Below are positions 9,266 through 16,702 of a stretch of DNA of 64,000 nt, in pieces. Location of the stretch: assembly GCF_001659785.1 (NCBI RefSeq), contig NZ_CP015961.1, forward strand, positions 1,054,001 through 1,118,000. Direction: 5' to 3'. The position numbers and the translations under genes were made by a program. Under the pieces are notes generated by a model. It saw nothing but the letters and a program-made list of their open reading frames with translations. It did no database searches and was not told the DNA's origin. Source of the DNA: Dietzia timorensis (GTDB lineage: Bacteria > Actinomycetota > Actinomycetes > Mycobacteriales > Mycobacteriaceae). Positions within the stretch are counted from its first letter, which is position 1. Every line of letters starts with the position of its first letter.

Positions 9266-9429
9266 GGCAGTGCTCTCCAGCCGACGAGCAGCGTGAGGTG
9301 AGACTGGAGAATGTCGGCGATGTCTGCTGCACTGATCTTGCCGTGCGGGGTGATCGCGTCCATCGTCAGCCCTCCGATCAACGCCGTGGTGTGTTGTACG
9401 GCCCGCTTAAACTCGGGAATCGTGGCCAT
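9262..9429 (-). pseudogene. Possible TetR-family regulator remnant (C-terminal stub)
   Basis: A 55-residue frame starting MATIPEFKRAVQ and ending LQSHLTLLVGWRALP. Its helical pattern and position directly upstream of, and coupled to, an efflux gene resemble the last two helices of a TetR ligand-binding domain. No helix-turn-helix part is present: the RNase HI gene ends only 44 bases upstream of its ATG. It may be a decayed regulator, or a tiny coding leader that couples translation to the transporter. Family assignment is tentative. Confidence 0.35.
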
Positions 9430-9460
9430 CCTATATGCGTCCGCGCCGAACGGATATAGG
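9430..9460. promoter_or_regulatory. Inverted repeat between rnhA and the TetR stub
   Basis: CCTATAT (9430-9436) and ATATAGG (9454-9460) are exact inverted repeats. An inner CCG/CGG pair extends the symmetry across a four-base offset. It abuts the stub's ATG. It could be a leftover operator for the lost regulator or a weak terminator of rnhA. Confidence 0.35.
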
Positions 9461-9473
9461 ACGACGACAGCGC

Positions 9474-10403
9474 TTAGGCGCCCGCGGCGAGCGTCGCCAG
9501 CTCCCAGCTCTTGCCTTCGAGGACCCACACCTCGAGCGCACCGTCTTCGCGCGAGACCATGACGCACGAACGTCCTGCGGCCCATGCGTGCGCCTCTTCG
9601 CCGTGCAGAGAAGGCTCGCCGATTTTCCGGAAGTCGGCGTGGAGCGGCGCGGCGCCGCCCGAATGCCACGCCGAGCGCGTCTGCCGCACCGAGGACACCG
9701 CGTCCGCGGCAGCCGGCCCCACTGCGGCCGAAGGGGCGGCAGCGGTGGTGGCGGGTTCGTCGCCGGAGGGGAGGTCGAAAAGGCTCGGCGAATCGTCGTC
9801 GGCGGTGGTGCCACGGGCGGAGGAGCGCGAAAGTGCGGAGGTGCGGGGGGAAGCGACGTCCGGCGTCATACCCGAATCTTTTGCTGCGTCCGCCGGGTCG
9901 GTGCCCTTGCCCGCGGAAGCGGAGGCGCCGGGGAACCCGGGGCCAGAGTCGGGGGAGGAGCCACCCGCGTAGCTCTGCGCGGCACCATTGGCGAGGCGGT
10001 CGGCCTTCTCGTTGAGCTCGTGCCCCGCGTGGCCCTTGACCCAGCGGAACGAGACCTCACGGCCGGAGGACTTCGCGGCGGCGAGCTCCGCGTCGAGCGC
10101 GCGCATGATCTCGACATTGAGCACCGGCTTACCGTCTGCCTTCTTCCACCCCTTGCGCTTCCAGCCGTGCATCCACTTGGTGACGGAGTTGATCACATAT
10201 TGCGAGTCGCAGAGGATCTCGAGCGGTTCGTCGAGATCGCGCGTCTGTCGTAGCAGGTCGAGCACCGCGACGAGCTCTCCCTGGTTATTGGTGCCGCGCT
10301 TCCAGCCGCCGCATGCCCACCTGTCGGAATCGATATACCAACCCCACCCCGCCGGGCCGGGATTGCCGAGGGCCGAACCGTCTGCTGCCGCGATGATCGT
10401 CAC
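9474..10403 (-). CDS. rnhA: Ribonuclease HI with C-terminal extension
   Basis: Degrades the RNA strand of RNA-DNA hybrids. Residues 1-145 are a complete RNase HI with carboxylates D8, E43 (NNQGELVA), D66 (ILCDSQYV) and D135 (NEKADRLANGA), plus the mobile-loop His at 125. A basic Trp/Lys stretch (WKRKGWKKADG, 81-91) is the hybrid-binding handle. A low-complexity Ser/Ala/Pro linker of about 90 residues follows, then a domain of about 75 residues ending WVLEGKSWELATLAAGA that I do not recognise with confidence. Total 309 residues, twice the usual length. Start taken at GTG 10403, 31 bases after dacB; no strong ribosome binding site. Confidence 0.9.
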   Translation of the reverse strand: MTIIAAADGSALGNPGPAGWGWYIDSDRWACGGWKRGTNNQGELVAVLDLLRQTRDLDEPLEILCDSQYVINSVTKWMHGWKRKGWKKADGKPVLNVEIMRALDAELAAAKSSGREVSFRWVKGHAGHELNEKADRLANGAAQSYAGGSSPDSGPGFPGASASAGKGTDPADAAKDSGMTPDVASPRTSALSRSSARGTTADDDSPSLFDLPSGDEPATTAAAPSAAVGPAAADAVSSVRQTRSAWHSGGAAPLHADFRKIGEPSLHGEEAHAWAAGRSCVMVSREDGALEVWVLEGKSWELATLAAGA

Positions 10404-10434
10404 GGCTATCGATTGTGCCAGGGGCACTGCGGGG

Positions 10435-11946
10435 TCAGCGCTTGCGCCCCGCACGCACGAACAGAAGACACACGGCGAGCAGCGCGGCGATGCCGAACCA
10501 CGCCGCGACGGGAACGCGATCGGAGATGGTCGCGAGGATCCCGTCGGAGTCGTCGTTGCCGGGCTCCTTGGGGGTGCCGTCCGAGTGAGCACCGGCAGCC
10601 TGCGCGGCGTCATCGGAGCTGCCGACGAGCTCGCCGATGCCCTCGGTATCGGGCGCAGTGGCGAAGCCCGCGTCGAGGAGCTCCTGCGCCTGCTCGAAGC
10701 TTGTCTTCGGGGTGGACGTGCCGTCCATGAGCACGACGACGAGCTTGCGGCCATCACGCTCGGCGCCGGCGACGAACGTCTGGCGCGCGTCGTCGGTGAA
10801 CCCGGTCTTACCGCCGATCGTTCCCGGATATTCCTCGAGAAGGCGGTTGTCGTTGTAGACGACGAATCCCTTGCGCACGAGCTCCCCGTCCGGGGTCGTC
10901 ATGCTCCCGTCTCCGTTGTCGACGTTGCCGGCGTCGTCGGTCGCGCCGGGCTCGTCCGCCGGCGGGTCGTCAGGGTTCGGTGGCGCCGCGGCCGGCCCCG
11001 CGGGATAGCCGGGGAAGCCGATCCGCTCGGTGGTGACGATGTCCCGGTACACGTCGTTCTTCAGCGCGGCGGAGAACATCAGGGACATGTCGTAGGCCGA
11101 GGTCATGTTCCCCGGCTTGTCCAGCCCGGAGATCGAGGTCGGGTTCGTGTCCGTGCAGCCGAGCTCCTCGCACTTCTCGCGCATGAGCTCGAGCGTGCGT
11201 TCCTCGCCGCCGAGCTGATTGGCGAGCGCGTACGCGGCGTCGTTGCCCGAGATGAGAAGCAGCCCGGAGAAAATAGTGCGCAGCGAGTACTCGCCGCCCG
11301 CTCCCAGGCCGACGAGAGTGCCCTCGGCGCCCTCGAGATCTTCGTCGGTGAGCGTGACGACCTTGTCGAGATCGAGGTGGTCGAGCACGACCAACGCAAG
11401 CAACGTCTTGATGATCGATGCGGGCCGGTAGCGGCCGTGCGGATCCTGGGCGGCCAGCACCTTGCGCGAATCCGCGTCCGCGACGATCCACCCCGAGGCC
11501 GTGATGTCCGGCGGCACGACGAAATCCTGCTCGGCGACCGGCTCGCAGCCACCGAGCTTCTCGCCGCCGGCGGGCTCGTCCGGGATCGGCGGCGCCTCAG
11601 GCGCGCGCTGACCCGGCTGTGGCACCTCCGACTCGTCCACCGGCGGCGGCGGGGTCTGGGTGTACGGGCACCCCGTGAGATCGCGCGGGGTGGAGAAGTA
11701 CTGGAAGTTCGGCTCGGTCGGCAGCGGCTGCGGATCCGGAGCTTCCGTGATGTCGACCGACGGGTCGAGTCCGGCCACTCCCGGCTGGATCGTCTGCTCA
11801 GCCATAGGATCGGCGCCGACGTCCTGCGCGTAAGCCGGCGCGACGGCGCCTGGCGCGGCAAGAACAGGTGCTGTGGCAACCCCCAGCCCCATGACGGCGG
11901 AGAGCGCAATTGCCCGGTGGGTACGGAGCGTGGGGCGAATCGGCAT
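10435..11946 (-). CDS. dacB: D-alanyl-D-alanine carboxypeptidase (S11 family, DacB-like)
   Basis: Penicillin-binding serine peptidase that trims the terminal D-Ala from peptidoglycan stem peptides outside the membrane. An N-terminal export helix ends near AYA-Q. A Pro-rich linker of about 100 residues precedes the catalytic domain with SIIK (Ser177-Lys180), SGND and KTG (GGKTGFTD). A C-terminal membrane helix (WFGIAALLAVCLLFV) and an RAGRKR tail anchor it. Architecture and order match mycobacterial DacB (Rv3330). ATG 11946 chosen; a GTG nine bases upstream is possible. Probably co-transcribed with rnhA. Confidence 0.92.
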   Translation of the reverse strand: MPIRPTLRTHRAIALSAVMGLGVATAPVLAAPGAVAPAYAQDVGADPMAEQTIQPGVAGLDPSVDITEAPDPQPLPTEPNFQYFSTPRDLTGCPYTQTPPPPVDESEVPQPGQRAPEAPPIPDEPAGGEKLGGCEPVAEQDFVVPPDITASGWIVADADSRKVLAAQDPHGRYRPASIIKTLLALVVLDHLDLDKVVTLTDEDLEGAEGTLVGLGAGGEYSLRTIFSGLLLISGNDAAYALANQLGGEERTLELMREKCEELGCTDTNPTSISGLDKPGNMTSAYDMSLMFSAALKNDVYRDIVTTERIGFPGYPAGPAAAPPNPDDPPADEPGATDDAGNVDNGDGSMTTPDGELVRKGFVVYNDNRLLEEYPGTIGGKTGFTDDARQTFVAGAERDGRKLVVVLMDGTSTPKTSFEQAQELLDAGFATAPDTEGIGELVGSSDDAAQAAGAHSDGTPKEPGNDDSDGILATISDRVPVAAWFGIAALLAVCLLFVRAGRKR

Positions 11947-12048
11947 GAGAAACACCCTAAGTCCTCGCAGCCCGATATACGGTAGTGGCCCCGCTACTAT
12001 GGACGAGCCGCTCGCGCGGGTTCGGGATCGACGCAGGATGGGGCATTT

Positions 12049-12726
12049 CTAACAGGCGGTATGCGCGCCGGGATCCATGTGTGACGCCGGAGGGCGACCA
12101 TTCTTGGCCCACGCGATCCGTTCGCGCTTGACCGTTGCCGGCTGTCCCACCGCGAGGCAGTGGTCGCCGATCGGGTTCGACGCGGTGACGATCGACATCG
12201 TCCCGACCACCGAGCCGTGCCCGACGCGGGCACCGCCCATGAGCTGGACCCCGTAGCCGAGCCAGACGTCGGAGCCGATGGAAACGTCGCGGGCGATATT
12301 GATGCGTTCGCGTGTGTCGAGATCGAAGATGGGGTGGTGGTCGTACGCGCGGATGGTGGCCTTGTCCGCGAACAGGCAGTTGTCGCCGACTTCGACCGTG
12401 CATCCGTCCTCGGTGACCACACTGAACATCCCGGTCACGTTGAGGCGCTTGCCGATACGCACCGTGCATTCGCGCCCGAGCTCGAGCTGGCCTATGCACT
12501 GCGCTCCGTCGTCGATCTCGACGCTGCCGCCCTCATCGTTGAAGTAGATGTGGGTCATCCAATTGACATCCTCGCCGAAACGCACGGTGCAGTTGTCGGA
12601 GCCGAACACCACCTGGGTCTGCGGTTGGACGACGGCCGGAGTCCCGATGATCCGATTACCACGATCATCGGAGTAGTCGGTGATCTCGTCGCCTCTCAAG
12701 ACGGTCACGCATGGCATTCTGGACAT
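12049..12726 (-). CDS. Left-handed beta-helix (hexapeptide) acyltransferase
   Basis: 225 residues made largely of imperfect hexapeptide repeats (for example IGKRLNVTGMFSVV and VGHGSVVGTMSIVTASNPIG), the left-handed parallel beta-helix of acetyl- and acyltransferases. ATIRAYDHHPIFD carries a probable catalytic histidine, as in the WbbJ/maltose-acetyltransferase group. Acyl donor and acceptor unknown; surface-polysaccharide modification is common for this shape. An internal ATG at 12717 is an alternative start. Read in the same direction as dacB, 102 bases upstream of it. Confidence 0.78.
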   Translation of the reverse strand: MSRMPCVTVLRGDEITDYSDDRGNRIIGTPAVVQPQTQVVFGSDNCTVRFGEDVNWMTHIYFNDEGGSVEIDDGAQCIGQLELGRECTVRIGKRLNVTGMFSVVTEDGCTVEVGDNCLFADKATIRAYDHHPIFDLDTRERINIARDVSIGSDVWLGYGVQLMGGARVGHGSVVGTMSIVTASNPIGDHCLAVGQPATVKRERIAWAKNGRPPASHMDPGAHTAC

Positions 12727-12730
12727 ATTA

Positions 12731-12760
12731 GTCGCCCCGCAGCTTTTCGCGGGAGGCGAC
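12731..12760 (-). other. Hairpin before the hexapeptide acyltransferase gene
   Basis: Outer arms GTCGCC and GGCGAC and inner arms CCGC and GCGG enclose a TTTT-containing loop. It lies just four bases upstream of the acyltransferase start on the minus strand. It may be a second terminator for the sdh transcript or a leader structure affecting translation. Confidence 0.4.
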
Positions 12761-12813
12761 CGGCGAAACCGCGTCCCCGCCGGCGAGGGGAGGGGAACGC
12801 CGCAAATGCGAAA

Positions 12814-12851
12814 CCCGCCCGCAGCGGAGAAGATTCTCCATTGCGGGCGGG
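12814..12851 (-). terminator. Terminator of the sdhCDAB operon
   Basis: Two stacked perfect stems: CCCGCCCGCA (12814-12823) with TGCGGGCGGG (12842-12851), and GGAGAA (12826-12831) with TTCTCC (12834-12839), separated by short bulges. Total pairing is 16 bp around a two-base centre. It starts 57 bases after the sdhB stop codon on the minus strand. No T-tract, but stability is extreme. Confidence 0.8.
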
Positions 12852-12907
12852 AACGTCCGCCGTCATACCGCGATTGGATTGCGGTTTCGGGCGAAGTGGA
12901 GCGGCGG

Positions 12908-13693
12908 CTACCGTGCGAACAGCAGCGCGCGCTTGACCTCCTGGATCGCCTGGGTCACCTGGATGCCGCGAGGGCAGGCGTCGGTGCAGTTGAAGGTCGT
13001 GCGGCAGCGCCACACGCCCTCGGCGTCGTTGAGGATCTCCAGGCGCTCGGCGGCACCTTCGTCACGGGAGTCGAAGATGAAGCGGTGCGCGTTGACGATC
13101 GCGGCGGGACCGAAGTACGAGCCGTCGTTCCAGAACACCGGGCAGCTGGTGGTGCAGCAGGCGCAGAGGATGCACTTGGTGGTGTCGTCGAAGCGCGCAC
13201 GGTCGGTTGCCGACTGGATGTGCTCGTTCGACGGCTGGTTGCCGCTGGTGATGAGGTATGGCTTGATGTCGCGGTACGCCTTGAAGAAGGGCTCCATGTC
13301 GACATACAGGTCCTTCTCGACCGGCAGGCCGCGAATCGGCTCGACCGTGATGGTGATGGAGGAGCCGTCCTTGGGCAGCATGTCCTTCATCAGCACCTTG
13401 CAGGCGAGGCGGTTGACCCCGTTGACGCGCATCGCGTCCGAGCCGCACACACCGTGTGCGCAGGAGCGGCGGAAGGCGAGAGAACCATCGAGGTAGTTCT
13501 TGGTGTAGAGGAGGAGATTGAGCAGGCGGTCGGTCGGCAGCGCCGGCACCGAGAACTCCTGCCAACCGTTCTTCGTCTCGTCCTCCGGGTTGAAACGCAT
13601 GATCCGCAGGGTGATCATCGTCGAACCCTCGGGCACGGGTGCGTTGGTGTCCGAGGAAGACTGGGTGGTCGGCTTTTCAGCTGTAGCAGTCAT
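12908..13693 (-). CDS. sdhB: Succinate dehydrogenase iron-sulfur subunit
   Basis: Electron-transfer subunit of complex II, passing electrons from the SdhA flavin to quinone. The 261 residues hold three clusters: a plant-type [2Fe-2S] site (RSCAHGVCGSDAM and a later Cys in RLACKV), and the C-terminal CILCACCTTSCP and CRTTFNCTDACP motifs for [4Fe-4S] and [3Fe-4S]. The ATG shares one base with the sdhA stop codon (TAATG), so translation is coupled. Last gene of the operon, followed by a long hairpin. Confidence 0.98.
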   Translation of the reverse strand: MTATAEKPTTQSSSDTNAPVPEGSTMITLRIMRFNPEDETKNGWQEFSVPALPTDRLLNLLLYTKNYLDGSLAFRRSCAHGVCGSDAMRVNGVNRLACKVLMKDMLPKDGSSITITVEPIRGLPVEKDLYVDMEPFFKAYRDIKPYLITSGNQPSNEHIQSATDRARFDDTTKCILCACCTTSCPVFWNDGSYFGPAAIVNAHRFIFDSRDEGAAERLEILNDAEGVWRCRTTFNCTDACPRGIQVTQAIQEVKRALLFAR

Positions 13694-15462
13694 TAGTACT
13701 TACGCTCCATCGGCTCGTAACGGGTCTGCACGACCGGCTTCCACGTGAGCTCGATCTCGGACAGGAGATCGAGTCCGTCCTTCTTGGTAGCCATGGTGTG
13801 CTTCATGAACTTCTCGTCGTCACGCTTTTGGAAGTCCTCGCGGGCGTGGCCGCCGCGCGACTCCTCGCGGTTGAGGGCACCGATGACGGTGACCTCGGCG
13901 AGCTCCAGCAGGAAGCCGAGCTCGATCGCCTCGAGAAGTTCGGTGTTGAAGCGCCGTCCCTTATCGGAGACGACCACGTGGTTGTAGCGCTTCTTGAGCT
14001 TGTGAATCTCTTCGCGCGCCTCGGTGAGTGACTCCTCGGTGCGGAACACAGACGCCTTGTCGTCCATCATCGCCTGGAGCTCGAAGCGGATATTGGCCGC
14101 GTTCTCGTTGCCGTGATCCGAGAGCATCTGATCGAGCCACTCGGCGACCATCTTCTCCGGGGTATCGGGGAGCTCGACGAAGTCGTGGGTCCGCGCGAAC
14201 TCTGCGGCGGCGATGCCCGAGCGCTTGCCGAAGACGTTGATGTCGAGCAGCGAGTTGGTGCCGAGACGGTTGGAACCGTGCACGGACACGCAGGCGCACT
14301 CGCCGGCGGCGTACATGCCGGGCACGACATCATCGGCGTTGCGAAGCACCTCGCCGGCGACGTTGGTCGGGATGCCGCCCATGACGTAGTGGCAGGTCGG
14401 GAACACGGGCACGAGCTCGGTGACCGGGTCCACGCCGAGGTACGTGCGGGAGAACTCGGTGATGTCGGGGAGCTTCTCGTTGAGAACGTCCTCGCCGAGG
14501 TGGGTGACGTCGATGTAGACGTAATCCTTGTTCGGGCCGGCGCCGCGTCCCTCGCGCACTTCCTGAACCATCGAGCGGGCGACGATATCGCGGGGGGCGA
14601 GGTCCTTGATCGTCGGGGCGTAGCGCTCCATGAAGCGCTCACCGTCGACGTTACGGAGGATGCCGCCCTCACCGCGGACTGCCTCGGAGATGAGGATGCC
14701 GAGGCCGGCAAGCCCTGTCGGGTGGAACTGGTGGAACTCCATGTCCTCGAGCGGGAATCCCTTGCGGAAGACCACGGCCATGCCGTCACCGGTGAGGGTG
14801 TGCGCGTTCGAGGTGGTCTTGTACATGCGTCCCGAACCGCCGGTGGCGAAAACCACGGCCTTCGAGTGGAAGACGTGAAGATCGCCCGTGGCCAGCTCGT
14901 AGGCCACTGCGCCCGTCGCCACCGGGCCGTCCTCGGTCTCGGTGATGCACACGTCGAGGACGTAGAACTCGTTGAAGAACTCCACGTCGTGCTTGACGCA
15001 GTTCTGGTACAGCGTCTGCAGGATCATGTGGCCAGTACGGTCCGCGGCGTAGCAGGCGCGGCGCACCGGGGCCTTGCCGTGGTCACGCGTGTGGCCACCG
15101 AAGCGACGCTGGTCGATCTTGCCCTCGGGCGTGCGGTTGAACGGCAGACCCATGTTCTCGAGGTCGATGACGGCGGTGATGGCTTCCTTCGCCATGATCT
15201 CCGCAGCATCCTGATCGACGAGGTAGTCGCCGCCCTTGACGGTGTCGAAGGTGTGCCACTCCCAGTTGTCTTCCTCGACATTGGCGAGGGCTGCGCACAT
15301 ACCGCCCTGCGCGGCGCCGGTGTGGGAGCGGGTGGGGTAGAGCTTGGTGAGCACGGCGGTACGCACGCGCGGACCCGACTCGATCGCGGCACGCATACCT
15401 GCGCCGCCGGCGCCGACGATTACGACGTCGTACTGGTGATTGTGTACTGGACGTTCAGTCAT
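13693..15462 (-). CDS. sdhA: Succinate dehydrogenase flavoprotein subunit
   Basis: Catalytic subunit oxidising succinate to fumarate with covalently bound FAD. 589 residues from ATG 15462 (MTERPVHNHQYDVVIVGAGG). The dinucleotide fold GAGGAGMRAAIES is at the N-terminus, the FAD-linked histidine is in SHTGAAQGG, the active-site FHQFHPTGL follows, and the C-terminal helical domain is complete. The frame stays open upstream into sdhD but has no support there. Operon order is sdhC-sdhD-sdhA-sdhB, the mycobacterial Sdh2-type arrangement with two separate membrane anchors. Confidence 0.98.
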   Translation of the reverse strand: MTERPVHNHQYDVVIVGAGGAGMRAAIESGPRVRTAVLTKLYPTRSHTGAAQGGMCAALANVEEDNWEWHTFDTVKGGDYLVDQDAAEIMAKEAITAVIDLENMGLPFNRTPEGKIDQRRFGGHTRDHGKAPVRRACYAADRTGHMILQTLYQNCVKHDVEFFNEFYVLDVCITETEDGPVATGAVAYELATGDLHVFHSKAVVFATGGSGRMYKTTSNAHTLTGDGMAVVFRKGFPLEDMEFHQFHPTGLAGLGILISEAVRGEGGILRNVDGERFMERYAPTIKDLAPRDIVARSMVQEVREGRGAGPNKDYVYIDVTHLGEDVLNEKLPDITEFSRTYLGVDPVTELVPVFPTCHYVMGGIPTNVAGEVLRNADDVVPGMYAAGECACVSVHGSNRLGTNSLLDINVFGKRSGIAAAEFARTHDFVELPDTPEKMVAEWLDQMLSDHGNENAANIRFELQAMMDDKASVFRTEESLTEAREEIHKLKKRYNHVVVSDKGRRFNTELLEAIELGFLLELAEVTVIGALNREESRGGHAREDFQKRDDEKFMKHTMATKKDGLDLLSEIELTWKPVVQTRYEPMERKY

Positions 15463-15530
15463 GGCCTGAAGACTTCTCGCTTTCGCAAAAATATGAATTA
15501 TGTGGCTGCTGGTTGGGAAGGACCGACGTC

Positions 15531-15962
15531 CTAGACGTGGTAGGCCATACCGAACAGCGCGTAGGTACCGAGTGCGAGGATGAGCACGGTCGCACAGGCC
15601 AACAGCAGGTTGAGCCAGAAGCGCGTGGTGTCCTTGCGTGCGTAGTCCGCGATGACCACGCGGACGCCGTTCGCGCCGTGCAGCTGCGCGAGCCAGAGCA
15701 TGAGGATGTCCCACGTGCCCCAGAACGGCGTCTGCCACCGCTCCTGGACATAGTTGAAGTCGATCCGGTGAACGCCGTCACCGATGAGCAGGCCGATCGT
15801 CAGGTGGCCGATGACGAGCACGACGAGCGCCGCGCCGGAAATGCGCATGAACAGCCACGCGTTGCGCTCGAAGTTCCCGCCGTTGCGGAGACGCGGGGAA
15901 CGCGGCTGAGCAAGCGATGCGGGGCGATCGTACGACGTCTGGAGAACTGGTGCTTCTGCCAT
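15531..15962 (-). CDS. sdhD: Succinate dehydrogenase hydrophobic membrane anchor subunit
   Basis: 143 residues with three membrane helices (FMRISGAALVVLVIGHLTIG, DILMLWLAQLHGANGVRVVI and the C-terminal LNLLLACATVLILALGTYAL). It anchors SdhAB and forms part of the quinone site. The histidines in IGHLTIG and LHGANG are candidate heme or quinone ligands. Lies 15 bases after sdhC and 68 bases before sdhA. Confidence 0.93.
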   Translation of the reverse strand: MAEAPVLQTSYDRPASLAQPRSPRLRNGGNFERNAWLFMRISGAALVVLVIGHLTIGLLIGDGVHRIDFNYVQERWQTPFWGTWDILMLWLAQLHGANGVRVVIADYARKDTTRFWLNLLLACATVLILALGTYALFGMAYHV

Positions 15963-15977
15963 GATTGTCGTTCTCCT

Positions 15978-16388
15978 TTACAGGTGCGAGAAGAGGAGGA
16001 AGAGCTGACGGGACGCGAAGCCTGCGAACACGACGACCCACAGGCCGAGCGCGATCCAGAGCATCTGGCGCTGGTACTTCACGCCCTTCGACCAGAAGTC
16101 CACGAGGATGATCCGCACGCCGTTGAACGCGTGGAAGAGGACCAGGGCCACAAGGCCGATCTCGAGCAGGCCGACGATCGGCGTCTTGTACGTATCGATG
16201 ATCGCGTTGTAGGTCTCCGGGCTGAAGGTGACCATCGACGTGTCGAGCACGTGCACGAAGAGATAGAAGAACAGCGCGACACCGGTAATGCGGTGCAGAA
16301 CCCAGGACCACATCCCCGGATCGCCCTTGTAAATGGAGAGCTTTCTGTCACGCGCCTGCGGCGGGTGAGCTTGAGCCTGACTGGTCAT
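15978..16388 (-). CDS. sdhC: Succinate dehydrogenase cytochrome b556 subunit
   Basis: 136 residues, three membrane helices. The family signature HRITGVALFFYLFVHVLD gives the heme-ligand and quinone-site residues, and FHAFNGVRIILVDF opens the next helix region. A hydrophilic N-terminus of about 25 residues precedes the first helix. First gene of the sdh operon; about 310 bases of upstream DNA carry a 15-bp palindrome. Confidence 0.94.
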   Translation of the reverse strand: MTSQAQAHPPQARDRKLSIYKGDPGMWSWVLHRITGVALFFYLFVHVLDTSMVTFSPETYNAIIDTYKTPIVGLLEIGLVALVLFHAFNGVRIILVDFWSKGVKYQRQMLWIALGLWVVVFAGFASRQLFLLFSHL

Positions 16389-16438
16389 GGGGTTGTGGCG
16401 CCTCCGTTATCTCAAGCGGTGTCGGGGCGGGCGAGACG

Positions 16439-16453
16439 AAGTTCTAAGAACTT
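16439..16453. promoter_or_regulatory. 15-bp palindrome upstream of sdhC
   Basis: AAGTTCT-A-AGAACTT is perfectly symmetrical around a central A. It begins 50 bases upstream of the sdhC ATG, within reach of the operon promoter. Its form suits a dimeric repressor or activator. No known sdh regulator motif (iron-box, GlxR or RamB type) matches it well by eye. Confidence 0.5.
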
Positions 16454-16630
16454 TCATAGACTCGCGTCCCCCTCTACCGCGCACACAAAGTGGCAGCGAT
16501 GTAGGTATATGCAAACCATAGTCCTCAGCGGTGCAAAACACACAGTTGGGGGCCACTTTTCAGGGTCATTAAGAGCGCCTAAAAAGGCTTAGGAGACCCT
16601 TGCTGATTTGGTATTTTTCTCCAATGAGAC

Positions 16631-16667
16631 GCCCCCGGAACTGCAGCTTTGCCGCAACTCCGGGGGC
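16631..16667 (-). terminator. Hairpin after the Rv3311-like gene
   Basis: Perfect 9-bp arms GCCCCCGGA (16631-16639) and TCCGGGGGC (16659-16667), loop 19 bases. It lies 35 bases beyond the stop codon of the leftward operon 20160-16703 and separates it from sdhC. Confidence 0.75.
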
Positions 16668-16702
16668 GCTATGGAAGTTGATGTATCAAGATGTGGGATT
16701 GC

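Larger units (their letters stand above)
16389..16702. other. Intergenic region with sdh promoter side and upstream terminator
   Basis: 314 bases without a gene between sdhC and the Rv3311-like gene, both read leftward. It holds the 15-bp palindrome at 16439-16453, an A+T-richer stretch around 16500-16620 that probably contains the sdh promoter, and the hairpin at 16631-16667. I could not single out convincing -35/-10 hexamers and saw no open frame of interest. Confidence 0.6.

Noticed and set aside
9988-11985. A 665-codon plus-strand frame opposite rnhA and dacB
   Set aside because: No recognisable domain; the minus strand encodes complete enzymes with intact active sites.
14113-15534. A 473-codon plus-strand frame opposite sdhA
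   Set aside because: Antisense shadow of sdhA; no family features.
15463-15738. N-terminal extension of SdhA upstream of ATG 15462
   Set aside because: Would overlap sdhD and adds Arg-rich residues not found in SdhA; the internal ATG begins exactly at the conserved N-terminus.
16572-16600. Iron-box (DtxR/IdeR) site from CCTAA...TTAGG near 16577-16591
   Set aside because: The half-sites are in the opposite orientation and spacing from an iron box; probably chance in an A+T-rich patch.
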